DNA of 39,672 nucleotides from assembly GCA_016125355.1 (NCBI GenBank), contig WGLX01000043.1, positions 1 to 39,672 on the forward strand, in the 5' to 3' direction. Below the pieces are notes generated by a model that made no database searches, was not told the DNA's origin, and saw only the letters and a program-made list of their open reading frames with translations. Below are positions 32,131-39,129 of the stretch, one piece after another. The translations under genes and the position numbers were made by a program. The first letter of the stretch is position 1; each line of letters begins with the position of its first letter. Origin of the DNA: Actinomycetales bacterium. GTDB lineage: Bacteria > Actinomycetota > Actinomycetes > S36-B12.

Positions 32131-32982
32131 CTACCCGCTCGTGGCGAGGCCCGAGCGTGCGGACTCGGGGGCCAGCAATCCCAGCACCCCGCCCATGACG
32201 TCGGCGAGCGGCTCGTCCAGGCGCACGTCTGCCGCGGCATCGCAGCGGGTTGGACCGAGGTTGACGATGGCGACGGGGATGCCCCGCTCACCAGCGCGAA
32301 CGACGAACCGGCGCCCGGAGAACACGTGCAACGACGAGCCCAGCACCACCAGGGACCGGGCGGCGTCGACCAGCCGCTCCGCGTCCTGCACGCGCGGTCG
32401 CGGCACGTTGTCGCCGAAGTACACGACATCCGGCTTCAGGGGACCGCCGCAGAGTCGGCAGTCCACCATGACGAAGGACGCCACCGCGTCGGCCGGCAGA
32501 TCCGCGTCACCATCCGCCTGGTGGGCCAGAACGACCGACCGCCACTCGACATTCGCCGACCGGAGCCTGGCATCCACCTCGGCCCGTTGCGTCAGGTCGC
32601 CGCACTCCAGGCAGACCACCCGGTCCAGTCGACCGTGCAGGTCGATGACCCGCTGGGAGCCGGCCGCCTGGTGCAGGCCGTCGACGTTCTGGGTGACGAC
32701 CCCGCTCACGAGGCCCGCGCGCTCGAGTGCGGCGAGGGCCAGGTGCGAGGCGTTCGGCCGGGCGTCGGAGATCGTCCGCCAGCCGACGTGGCTGCGCGCC
32801 CAGTAGCGCTGACGGGCCTGCGGATCCCGGAGGAACTCCTGGTGGGTCATGGGCGCACTTCGACGCTGGGCACCCGTCGCGCCCCGGTAGTCGGGGATGC
32901 CGGAGTCCGTCGAGATCCCCGCTCCGGTGAGGACCGCCACGGCACCCCGGGCGAACAGGTCGGTCAGGGCCCGGACGGTCAC
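32131..32982 (-). CDS. NAD-dependent protein deacylase, class II sirtuin
   Basis: The 283-residue protein has VAVLTGAGISTDSGIPDYRG for NAD binding, TQNVDGLHQAAGS, the catalytic His in DLHGRLD and a zinc site CLECGD...CRLCGG whose two CxxC pairs are separated by about 46 residues. That long spacing and KPDVVYFGDNVPRP are typical of class II (SIRT4-like) sirtuins, which remove acyl groups from lysine. Substrates are unknown. I prefer the GTG at 32980-32982, which is 6 nt after CATGAT and leaves room for the divergent promoter; an in-frame ATG at 33025-33027 is the alternative. Confidence 0.85.
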   Translation of the reverse strand: MTVRALTDLFARGAVAVLTGAGISTDSGIPDYRGATGAQRRSAPMTHQEFLRDPQARQRYWARSHVGWRTISDARPNASHLALAALERAGLVSGVVTQNVDGLHQAAGSQRVIDLHGRLDRVVCLECGDLTQRAEVDARLRSANVEWRSVVLAHQADGDADLPADAVASFVMVDCRLCGGPLKPDVVYFGDNVPRPRVQDAERLVDAARSLVVLGSSLHVFSGRRFVVRAGERGIPVAIVNLGPTRCDAAADVRLDEPLADVMGGVLGLLAPESARSGLATSG

Positions 32983-32988
32983 CGGACC

Positions 32989-32994
32989 ATCATG
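32989..32994 (-). promoter_or_regulatory. Possible -10 hexamer CATGAT of the sirtuin gene
   Basis: CATGAT on the minus strand ends 6 nt before the GTG at 32982. It fits only the A2/T6 part of TAnnnT and so is tentative. Confidence 0.3.
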
Positions 32995-33043
32995 AGGGTT
33001 CCCCCGATCGGGCGCACACCGAGCCATGGCGCCGGGCGCATGC

Positions 33044-33049
33044 CACTCT
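33044..33049 (+). promoter_or_regulatory. Possible -10 hexamer CACTCT of the alcohol dehydrogenase (leaderless)
   Basis: CACTCT ends 6 nt before the ATG at 33056. A TGGAG sequence overlaps the spacer but would be too close to act as a ribosome-binding site. Confidence 0.3.
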
Positions 33050-33055
33050 GGAGTC

Positions 33056-34057
33056 ATGCGTGCCTGGATCGTCAACCAGCCGGGGCCCATCGGGACCGAA
33101 CCCCTCGCCCGGGTCGAGCGCGATGCACCCGCGCCCGACGCTGGCCAGGTACGGGTCAAGGTCACCACCTGCGGCGTCTGCCGAACGGATCTCCACCTCG
33201 CCGAGGGAGACCTCACGCCGCGCCGACACGGCGTGGTTCCCGGCCATGAGGTCGTGGGCATCGTCGACCAGGTCGGCCCCGGCGTGACGCGGTTCCAACG
33301 GGGGCAGCGGGTCGGCGTCGCCTGGCTGGGCGGCACCGATGGCACCTGCCGCTACTGCCGGTCCGGGCGGGAGAACCTCTGCCTAGCGCCCACGTTCACG
33401 GGCTGGGACGTCGACGGCGGCTACGCGGACTACTGCGTGGCGGATGCCGCATTCGCCTACGAGCTCCCGGACGGGCTCGACGACGACCAAGCCGCCCCCC
33501 TCCTCTGCGCAGGCATCATCGGGTACCGGGCCCTGAAGCTCGCCGACGTCCCCGCGGGTGGCCGGCTGGGCATCTACGGCTTTGGCGGATCGGCCCACCT
33601 CACCGCGCAGATCGCGCTGGCGCAAGGACTCGAGGTGCACGTCCTCACCCGGGGTGAGGACAACAGGAGGCTAGCCCTCGAACTCGGCTGCGCATCGGCG
33701 GGAGGCAGCCACGACGAGCCCCCCGCACTCCTCGATGGCGCGATCCTGTTCGCCCCCGCCGGCGACCTGGTCCCCGTCGCCCTGCGCTCGCTCGACCGGG
33801 GCGGCACGCTGGCGACCGCCGGGATCTGGCTCTCCGACATCCCCGCCCTCGTCTACGAGGACGAGCTCTTCTACGAGCGGCGCCTGCGCAGCGTCACGGC
33901 CAACACGCGCCAGGACGGCGAGGAGCTCATGCGCCTCGCACCCCGGTTGGGTGTCCGGGCCACCACCGTGCCCTACGCCATGGATGACGCCGATCGGGCG
34001 CTGGCCGACCTGGCCGCAGGCGCCTTCAGCGGGGCAGCGGTCCTGCACGCCTCGTGA
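33056..34057 (+). CDS. Zinc-binding alcohol dehydrogenase (MDR family)
   Basis: The 333-residue protein has TTCGVCRTDLHLAEGD with the catalytic zinc Cys, VVPGHEVVGIVDQVG, a structural zinc lobe (CRYCRSGRENLC) and the cofactor site GIYGFGGSAHLTAQIALAQG. It is of the AdhA/AdhP type of medium-chain dehydrogenases and should oxidise primary alcohols or reduce aldehydes using NAD(P). The ATG at 33056 (MRAWIVNQPG) fits the family start; upstream in-frame extension would run into the divergent sirtuin. It is convergent with the aldo/keto reductase. Confidence 0.9.
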   Translation: MRAWIVNQPGPIGTEPLARVERDAPAPDAGQVRVKVTTCGVCRTDLHLAEGDLTPRRHGVVPGHEVVGIVDQVGPGVTRFQRGQRVGVAWLGGTDGTCRYCRSGRENLCLAPTFTGWDVDGGYADYCVADAAFAYELPDGLDDDQAAPLLCAGIIGYRALKLADVPAGGRLGIYGFGGSAHLTAQIALAQGLEVHVLTRGEDNRRLALELGCASAGGSHDEPPALLDGAILFAPAGDLVPVALRSLDRGGTLATAGIWLSDIPALVYEDELFYERRLRSVTANTRQDGEELMRLAPRLGVRATTVPYAMDDADRALADLAAGAFSGAAVLHAS

Positions 34058-34063
34058 GGCGCG

Positions 34064-35044
34064 CTACCAGGCGTACGCCTCAGGTGCGGTGCCGCCCGGT
34101 CCCGGGAAGATCTCGTCGAGTCGGCCCAGCGCCGCCTCGTCGAGGCTGACCTCGAGCGCCCTGAGGGCGCTGTCGAACTGGCCCATGGTGCGCGGCCCGA
34201 CGATCGGCGCCGTCACCGCGGGCTGGTGCAGCAGCCACGCCAGCGCGACGTCGCCGGGCGCTTCGCCGCGCTCGTCGCAGAAGGCCTCCCACTGCTCGAT
34301 AGCGCCCCGGTGCTGCTCGAGGGTGTCCGCCGCGCGTCCGCTGCCACTGCGCTGCACGTCCCCCGCGGCCTGCTTCTTGAGGATCCCGCCCAGCAGCCCG
34401 CCGTGCAGCGGCGACCACGGGATCACTCCGATGCCGTAGGCCTGGGCCGCCGGCAGCACCTCGAGCTCGACGGTCCGCTCCACGAGGTTGTAGATGGACT
34501 GCTCGCTCACCAGCCCGAGCACGCCACGACGGTTGGCAGCCTCCTGCCCCTGGGCAAGGTGCCAGCCGGCGAAGTTCGAGGAGCCGACGTAGAGGATCTT
34601 GCCCTGCATCTTCAGGTACTCCATCGCCTCCCAGATCTCATCCCAAGGAGTCGCCCGGTCGATGTGGTGCATCTGGTACAGGTCGATGTAGTCCGTCTGC
34701 ATGCGACGAAGAGACGCATCGCACGCGCGCCGGATGTTCAGGGCCGAGAGCTTGCCGTCGTTGGGCCAGTCCCCCATGTCCCCGTAGAGCTTGGTGGCAA
34801 GGACGGTCCGCTCACGGCGTCCGCCGCCTTGGGCGAACCACTCCCCGAGGATCGTCTCGGTGAGGCCCTTGTTCTCCCCCCAGCCGTACACGTTGGCGGT
34901 GTCGAAGAAGTTGATCCCGCGATCGTGGGCGTGGTCCATGATCGCGTAGGAGTCCTCGCGTCCCGTGACGGGACCGAAGTTCATCGTCCCGAGGCAGATC
35001 CGACTCACGGTGAGTCCGGTGCGGCCGAGGTGGGTGTACTCCAT
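34064..35044 (-). CDS. Aldo/keto reductase
   Basis: The 326-residue protein is an AKR TIM barrel: LGRTGLTVSRICLGTMNFG, the catalytic FDTANVYGWG (Asp and Tyr), VLATK (Lys), YQMHHIDRATPWDEIWEAM (His), YVGSSNFAGW and the NADPH-binding APIVGPRTMGQFDSAL. It reduces an unidentified aldehyde or ketone. It resembles the YajO/Gcy-like and AKR11-type groups in Actinomycetota. GGGAGGA precedes the ATG at 35044, and TAGGGT at 35072-35077 fits a -10, although that hexamer touches the stop codon of the upstream GGDEF gene. Confidence 0.9.
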   Translation of the reverse strand: MEYTHLGRTGLTVSRICLGTMNFGPVTGREDSYAIMDHAHDRGINFFDTANVYGWGENKGLTETILGEWFAQGGGRRERTVLATKLYGDMGDWPNDGKLSALNIRRACDASLRRMQTDYIDLYQMHHIDRATPWDEIWEAMEYLKMQGKILYVGSSNFAGWHLAQGQEAANRRGVLGLVSEQSIYNLVERTVELEVLPAAQAYGIGVIPWSPLHGGLLGGILKKQAAGDVQRSGSGRAADTLEQHRGAIEQWEAFCDERGEAPGDVALAWLLHQPAVTAPIVGPRTMGQFDSALRALEVSLDEAALGRLDEIFPGPGGTAPEAYAW

Positions 35045-35071
35045 GGGTCCTCCCGTCGGTTCGGTACACCG

Positions 35072-35077
35072 ACCCTA
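35072..35077 (-). promoter_or_regulatory. -10 hexamer TAGGGT of the aldo/keto reductase
   Basis: TAGGGT on the minus strand lies 27 nt before the ATG and overlaps the stop codon of the GGDEF gene at 35075. Confidence 0.4.
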
Positions 35078-36070
35078 TCCCCGCCTCCTGCGCTCCTTCT
35101 GCTCGTACATCAACCGATCTGCCGCCTGGAGCGACTCCTCCAGGGGAGAGCCCGGATGCCATTCGACCCATCCCACAGACGCCGTGAGGGGCAAGTGCTC
35201 CACGATGCGGTGCAGCACCGCCTCCGCCTGCAGGGGCTCGGTCCGGCGAAGCACGACGACGAACTCGTCGCCTCCGACCCGCGCCACGATGTCGCTGGGG
35301 CGCAGGTGCGCGCGCAGGACAGCGCCGGTCTCGGCGAGGATGCGATCGCCCGCGGCGTGCCCCTCGGTGTCGTTCAGGACCTTGAGGCCGTCGAGGTCGA
35401 TCGCCGCGACGATGTTGACGTGCATGTTGTGGCTGCCCTGCGTCTCGGTCGCGAGGCGGAGACCCGCCCGGTTGAGCAGGCCGGTCAAGGGATCGATGAC
35501 CGCGGCGTGATTGAGGTTCGATACGAGTGCATTCACGAAGTACGCCGAGAGGATGGTGACCAGCATCAGGGTCACAAACAGGCCCGCCCGGTCCCGATCC
35601 ACGGGGGTGCTGAGTATCGCTCCTCCTGACGCCACGACCAGCACCAGCAGATGGCCCGCCATCTGGCTGCGCGGGAACCAGGTCGCGGCGTAGAGGGCCG
35701 GCAGCAGGAGGAAGAAGAGCAAGGCCGCCGATCGCACGGGACTCGCGGCGGTGGCGGCTCCGAGACAGAGGAACACCGTGGTGACGTCGAGATTCACGTG
35801 GAGGTACCAACCCGGCACCCGGTCCTTGGCGACGACGAGAACCATGGACAGCAGGACCCACACAGCGCTCATCGACAGTCGCAGCGTCTGCCAGGTCCCT
35901 CCGGCGGCCAGGGTGACCGCCGCCAGCCCCACCGCTGCCGCCAAGGCGAGGTTCACCGCCGCCATGGACCAGACCGGGCCGGCCATTCCGGCGAAACCGC
36001 GGCCGAGGAAGGAGGCCGCGTGCGGGTCCACCTCTGGCGCCAGGGCGCGCCTCAGGGGGTTACCGGGCAC
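35075..36070 (-). CDS. Membrane diguanylate cyclase (GGDEF)
   Basis: The 331-residue protein has about six transmembrane helices from residue 35 to 185, then a GGDEF domain with VIDPLTGLLNRAGL, AAIDLDGLKVLNDTEGHAAGD, the exact ARVGGDEFVVVL active site and a closing AADRLMYEQK. An RxxD inhibitory site (RPSD) lies five residues before GGDEF. All catalytic features are present, so it should produce c-di-GMP. I chose the GTG at 36068-36070, since AGGGAGG lies 5 nt upstream and TACTCT (36099-36104) could be its -10; a TTG at 36109 would start upstream. Confidence 0.85.
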   Translation of the reverse strand: MPGNPLRRALAPEVDPHAASFLGRGFAGMAGPVWSMAAVNLALAAAVGLAAVTLAAGGTWQTLRLSMSAVWVLLSMVLVVAKDRVPGWYLHVNLDVTTVFLCLGAATAASPVRSAALLFFLLLPALYAATWFPRSQMAGHLLVLVVASGGAILSTPVDRDRAGLFVTLMLVTILSAYFVNALVSNLNHAAVIDPLTGLLNRAGLRLATETQGSHNMHVNIVAAIDLDGLKVLNDTEGHAAGDRILAETGAVLRAHLRPSDIVARVGGDEFVVVLRRTEPLQAEAVLHRIVEHLPLTASVGWVEWHPGSPLEESLQAADRLMYEQKERRRRG

Positions 36071-36098
36071 CGGGACCTCCCTCGAAACAGTGTCCGAC

Positions 36099-36104
36099 AG
36101 AGTA
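36099..36104 (-). promoter_or_regulatory. -10 hexamer TACTCT of the GGDEF gene
   Basis: TACTCT on the minus strand starts a short leader bearing AGGGAGG before the GTG at 36070, which supports that start over the upstream TTG. Confidence 0.4.
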
Positions 36105-36118
36105 CCCAAGATCCGCCG

Positions 36119-36790
36119 CTAGGCGGGTGAGGCGAGCAGCCAGCGCAGGTGCTCGTGGTCTCCGAGCAGCTCCAGTCGACGCCACAGGGCGCTGCCCGGG
36201 ACGGCCTGGCTGGGGTGGCAGTCCACCGCCCTGCGTTGGGCCGTCCGGTCCACCGGGAGCACGATGTCGATCTCGCCGTCGCTGTGGCCCGCGAAGGGGA
36301 TGTCGAACTCCTCGCGCAGGGTCGCGGCGACTCTGGTGGGAAGGGTCCACGCGAGCACGGGCAGGGCGACGCCCTCCCCCACCCGGAGTGCCACCGCGGT
36401 GGCGCATCGGTGATCCCCGTGCCCGGTGACCCCATCCGGGTCGAAGACGAGCAGGCCATCAGGGTTCGCCTCCGTCACCGCGGAATGCACCTCTCCCTCG
36501 AGACGTCCGTGCTCCACGCGGTCCAGGCCACCATCGGGGTAGTCACGGAGGCGGACCGAGGTGATGCCCAGTTCCGCCGCAGCTGCGGCCAGTTCGGCCT
36601 CCCGGATCTCCCCCAATTCTCCTGAGACCCCGTGAAGGGTGGACGCCTCGCCGCGGGTGAGGCACAGCACGGACACCTCGGCCCCGGATCTCGCGAAGGC
36701 ATCGAGGACCGCCCCGAGGGCGAAGGACTCGTCGTCGGGGTGTGCCACCACGGCAAGGACAGCAGACCAGGGCGGAAGCGAGGAGCTCAG
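36119..36790 (-). CDS. PIG-L/LmbE-family deacetylase with an apparent CTG start
   Basis: The protein is a LmbE-like zinc deacetylase: AVLAVVAHPDDESFALG with the HPDD zinc and catalytic residues, LCLTRGEAST, GVTGHGDHRCATAVAL with the third zinc His, and a C-terminal RRAVDCHPSQAV. Such enzymes remove N-acetyl groups from sugars (MshB/Mca in mycothiol use) or from other conjugates. At 223 residues it is shorter than MshB. No ATG or GTG lies at a sensible place; the only upstream start is CTG at 36788-36790, which overlaps the TGA of the 47-residue gene as CTGA and has AAGGGG five nt upstream. Confidence 0.75.
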   Translation of the reverse strand: MSSSLPPWSAVLAVVAHPDDESFALGAVLDAFARSGAEVSVLCLTRGEASTLHGVSGELGEIREAELAAAAAELGITSVRLRDYPDGGLDRVEHGRLEGEVHSAVTEANPDGLLVFDPDGVTGHGDHRCATAVALRVGEGVALPVLAWTLPTRVAATLREEFDIPFAGHSDGEIDIVLPVDRTAQRRAVDCHPSQAVPGSALWRRLELLGDHEHLRWLLASPA

Positions 36791-36930
36791 TGGTGCCCCT
36801 TGGTCACCATCGTGATCAACTTGACGTTCAGCACGACGAACCGCCAGAGCTGCACGAGCACGTTCGTGCGCGCCCGGAGCTCCGACGCGCTCGGCACCGG
36901 AGCGTCCGGGAAGGTCGACAGATTGGTCAT
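36787..36930 (-). CDS. 47-residue protein between the SQR-like and PIG-L genes
   Basis: An ATG (36928-36930) follows GGAG and the SQR-like stop by 9 nt. The peptide begins MTNLSTFPDAPVPSASEL, contains one short hydrophobic/aromatic stretch LVQLWRFVVLNVKLITMV and ends with TKGHH. The stretch is too short for certain membrane spanning but could be an amphipathic membrane helix. No family is recognised. The position between two tightly packed genes and good ribosome-binding site support expression; it may be a subunit or anchor for the upstream flavoprotein. Confidence 0.65.
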   Translation of the reverse strand: MTNLSTFPDAPVPSASELRARTNVLVQLWRFVVLNVKLITMVTKGHH

Positions 36931-36939
36931 GGTGATCTC

Positions 36940-38397
36940 CTACTCCGGGATCAGGTACCAGAAGGGCCGCGCCTTGGCCTTGTAGAGGAACAGGTAGTGG
37001 AGCAGGACCTTCATCCAGTGCGCGCTCAGCCCGATCTCGCCGTAGGTCTCCTTGGTGTCCCGACCTGAAGCGCCGTACTTGTCCTTGTCGGGGATGATCG
37101 GGAACACCGTCATCGCCGCCGCCGTGCCCTTGCGCCATCCCTTGCCCGCGGCGGCGATGCAGGCAGCGCCCATCTCCGCCATCGATGCGGTGTGCACCTT
37201 GCCCTGAGCTCCATGCTTGATGCGCTCCGCGATGGTCTGCGCGACCGCGCGACCGATGACTCCCGAGGGCATTCCCGTGCGGGGAGGAGCCGGGGCGATC
37301 ACCGTGCCGTTGGGCGACGTGCGCGGCTGTGACATCGCGTGTGGCGGCGCGAACGCGATGCCGGCCGCCCACACGTTGTCGTACTTCACCGACTGATACG
37401 TCTTGGGCCAGTCACTGGCCTTCCATTCCTCGTACGGCTTCGGCGTGTAGTCGGCGTCCACCTTCATGAACCCGTTGGGCGCGAACACCTCCGCGGTGAT
37501 GTCGTTGCCGTCCCGGTCGAAGGCGGCGAGGTCGACTCCGCGGAACGGCGGCAGCAGCATGGCGAAGTCGAAGGCCTGCTCGCCCTGGGTCCCGTCCACC
37601 TGCTCGTAGGCGACCTTGCCCTCATCGACACGCTCGACCGCCGCGGACATGATGGCCTTGACGCCACGCTCGCGGAAGATCGACTCGGTGAAAGCCTGAC
37701 TGGAGACGACCTGGCCCTTGTGCCCGAAGTTCATGCCGTCCATGCCGAAATCCCCGAGCGAGGACTCGTTCGTGATGTAGATGACGTCGGCGTTGTCGCG
37801 CACGCCCTCGCGCCGGAGCTCGTGCTCGACGTTGAACGTGTACTCGAAGGCGGCGCCCTGGCACGTGCAGGTGCCGTTGCCCATGCCGATCAGCAGTGTC
37901 TGCCGCTCACCGCGCTTCAGCCTGCCGATGACCTCCTGCAGCGCTCTGTTCGCCTCCTCGGCATGTCCGGCCGTGCACACGGACCAGCTGTTGCCCTCCG
38001 GGCCCAACCCCGGTGTCGCGGCGAAGTTGAGCTTCGGGCCGGTCGCGTTGATGAGGTAGTCGTACTCGATCCGGCCGACCTCACCTTGCCGAGCGGGATC
38101 GGTGTAGCGGACGGTGACATGTGGCCTGGGAAGGTCGGCGCTGCCCTCGGGATGCAGTTCGGTGGCGAGCGCCTGATGGAACTCCACGCCCTTGCGCCGA
38201 TAGACAGGCGCCAGCGGGAAGGTCACCTGCGCGGTGTCCATCTGCCCGACGCCGACCCAGATGTTGGACGGGATCCAGTTCCATGTCGAGTTCGGCGCGA
38301 TGACGACGACGTCATGCTCCCGGCCGATCATCCGTCGCAGGTGCAAGGCCGCGGTGTGGCCGGCGACGCCGGCGCCCATGATGACGGTGCGAGACAC
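36940..38397 (-). CDS. sqr: Sulfide:quinone oxidoreductase-like flavoprotein
   Basis: The 485-residue protein is a two-dinucleotide-binding-domain flavoprotein. Features are MSRTVIMGAGVAGHTAALHL (FAD), GREHDVVVIAPNSTWNWIPSNIWVGVG, YLINATGPKLNF and an unusual GTCTCQGAAFEYTFN with two close cysteines that could be redox active, plus VCTAGHAEEANR with another. SQR proteins oxidise sulfide to polysulfide and pass electrons to quinone; their catalytic cysteines differ by type and I cannot assign the type. A C-terminal KVLLHYLFLYKAKARPFWYLIPE is probably a membrane contact. The GTG at 38395-38397 fits the family start. A CsoR/CstR-like palindrome overlaps its promoter. Confidence 0.75.
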   Translation of the reverse strand: MSRTVIMGAGVAGHTAALHLRRMIGREHDVVVIAPNSTWNWIPSNIWVGVGQMDTAQVTFPLAPVYRRKGVEFHQALATELHPEGSADLPRPHVTVRYTDPARQGEVGRIEYDYLINATGPKLNFAATPGLGPEGNSWSVCTAGHAEEANRALQEVIGRLKRGERQTLLIGMGNGTCTCQGAAFEYTFNVEHELRREGVRDNADVIYITNESSLGDFGMDGMNFGHKGQVVSSQAFTESIFRERGVKAIMSAAVERVDEGKVAYEQVDGTQGEQAFDFAMLLPPFRGVDLAAFDRDGNDITAEVFAPNGFMKVDADYTPKPYEEWKASDWPKTYQSVKYDNVWAAGIAFAPPHAMSQPRTSPNGTVIAPAPPRTGMPSGVIGRAVAQTIAERIKHGAQGKVHTASMAEMGAACIAAAGKGWRKGTAAAMTVFPIIPDKDKYGASGRDTKETYGEIGLSAHWMKVLLHYLFLYKAKARPFWYLIPE

Positions 38398-38399
38398 TG

Positions 38400-38415
38400 A
38401 TACCCCCGGAGGTAT
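38400..38415. promoter_or_regulatory. CsoR/CstR-like operator upstream of sqr
   Basis: ATACC-CCCGGA-GGTAT is a 5-bp inverted repeat around a G/C centre, resembling operators of the CsoR family (copper, or persulfide in CstR). It lies 3-18 nt before the GTG of the SQR-like gene and overlaps its presumed -10 region. CstR-type repressors control sqr/cst genes in other bacteria, so persulfide-responsive control is plausible; no csoR/cstR gene is in the window. Confidence 0.5.
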
Positions 38416-38497
38416 ATGGTTCCGGTCACCGTACCCCACCCGCACGGTGCGCGTGACGGACGAAAGTCCCGAGTCGATATCGAGCCCGGATCGGCGC

Positions 38498-38503
38498 TAG
38501 CCT
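38498..38503 (+). promoter_or_regulatory. -10 hexamer TAGCCT of the 45-residue gene (leaderless)
   Basis: TAGCCT is followed by 6 nt (GCCCGC) and the GTG at 38510, with no ribosome-binding site. Confidence 0.5.
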
Positions 38504-38509
38504 GCCCGC

Positions 38510-38647
38510 GTGAACAGGGAACTCGACCATCACGACCGCGCTCGGCACAACCGGCGCTACATCGTGTTCGCCATCGCGATGGCCGTCGTCGTGCTCGCGT
38601 TCTCCGCCATCTCCATCGCGGTCGTCATCAACACGTCCGGCCGCTGA
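38510..38647 (+). CDS. 45-residue single-helix membrane microprotein
   Basis: The reading frame starts at GTG 6 nt after TAGCCT. The product has a charged His/Arg-rich head (MNRELDHHDRARHNRR) and one transmembrane helix (YIVFAIAMAVVVLAFSAISIAVVI), then a short polar end NTSGR. No family is recognised. The exact leaderless geometry supports a real gene. The TGA lies in a palindrome (38639-38653). Confidence 0.6.
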   Translation: MNRELDHHDRARHNRRYIVFAIAMAVVVLAFSAISIAVVINTSGR

Positions 38648-38653
38648 GCGGCC
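38639..38653. terminator. Short stem-loop centred on a stop codon
   Basis: GGCCGC-TGA-GCGGCC has the microprotein's TGA as the loop of a 6-bp inverted repeat. It lies between convergent genes and may be a bidirectional terminator. Confidence 0.45.
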
Positions 38654-38680
38654 CCCCTGGCTCCCAGCCCGGCAACCCCG

Positions 38681-38869
38681 TCAGCTCGCTTCGCCCACCA
38701 CGGCACCGGGCCCCGGGAAGTACAGCGACTCGTGACCGGTGTCCGACCACCGCACGAGGTAGGGCGGTCCGCCGTCCGGGCCGTGCACCTCAAGGATCTC
38801 CCCATCCCGCTCGGGGTCACTGACGTGGGTTCCGTGGACCACGATGCGGTCCCCGACCTTCGCCTGCAT
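38681..38869 (-). CDS. DUF1918 protein
   Basis: The 62-residue protein matches the DUF1918 family, widespread in Actinomycetota: MQAKVGDRIVVHGTHVSDPERDGEILEVHGPDGGPPYLVRWSDTGHESLYFPGPGA. It is a small SH3-like barrel of unknown function. The ATG at 38867-38869 follows GGGAGG. TAATCT at 38903-38908 (minus strand) is a likely -10. Confidence 0.9.
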   Translation of the reverse strand: MQAKVGDRIVVHGTHVSDPERDGEILEVHGPDGGPPYLVRWSDTGHESLYFPGPGAVVGEAS

Positions 38870-38902
38870 GGCGGCCTCCCTCGCTCGCCGATCGACAGCC
38901 TC

Positions 38903-38908
38903 AGATTA
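38903..38908 (-). promoter_or_regulatory. -10 hexamer TAATCT of the DUF1918 gene
   Basis: TAATCT on the minus strand starts a leader of about 27 nt with GGGAGG before the ATG at 38869. Confidence 0.4.
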
Positions 38909-38957
38909 CGACGGCCATGGCAGCGAGTCATCCGCACGCGATCCGCATGCAGAGCGC

Positions 38958-38963
38958 TAGCGT
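38958..38963 (+). promoter_or_regulatory. -10 hexamer TAGCGT of the 50-residue/DsbB pair (leaderless)
   Basis: TAGCGT is followed by 6 nt (CCACGC) and the ATG at 38970, the same geometry as other leaderless starts in the window. Confidence 0.5.
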
Positions 38964-38969
38964 CCACGC

Positions 38970-39122
38970 ATGATGCTGTCGATGTTCGTCCTCTGGATCG
39001 CCGTGTTCGTCGGCGCCTTCCTCCGGCAGCGATGGACTATCCCGCTCACGCTGGTCACCCTGGCGTGGACGGCGGTGCTGCTGAAGCTGCACATGTCCTC
39101 CGACATCCCGCTCAACTTCTAG
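38970..39122 (+). CDS. 50-residue membrane microprotein upstream of dsbB
   Basis: The product has two hydrophobic segments (MFVLWIAVFVGAFL and LTLVTLAWTAVLLKLHM) separated by RQRWTIP, so it is probably a helical hairpin. It starts at ATG 6 nt after TAGCGT and stops 7 nt before the GTG of the DsbB-like gene, so the two form an operon. No family is recognised; a small partner of the DsbB-like protein is plausible. Confidence 0.6.
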   Translation: MMLSMFVLWIAVFVGAFLRQRWTIPLTLVTLAWTAVLLKLHMSSDIPLNF

Positions 39123-39129
39123 GACCCTC

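Noticed and set aside
32983-33345. Longer N terminus for the sirtuin
   Set aside because: Frame remains open to 33345 but overlaps the divergent alcohol dehydrogenase. The ATG at 33027 leaves only 28 nt between divergent starts; GTG 32982 has a hexamer at 6 nt. It remains uncertain.
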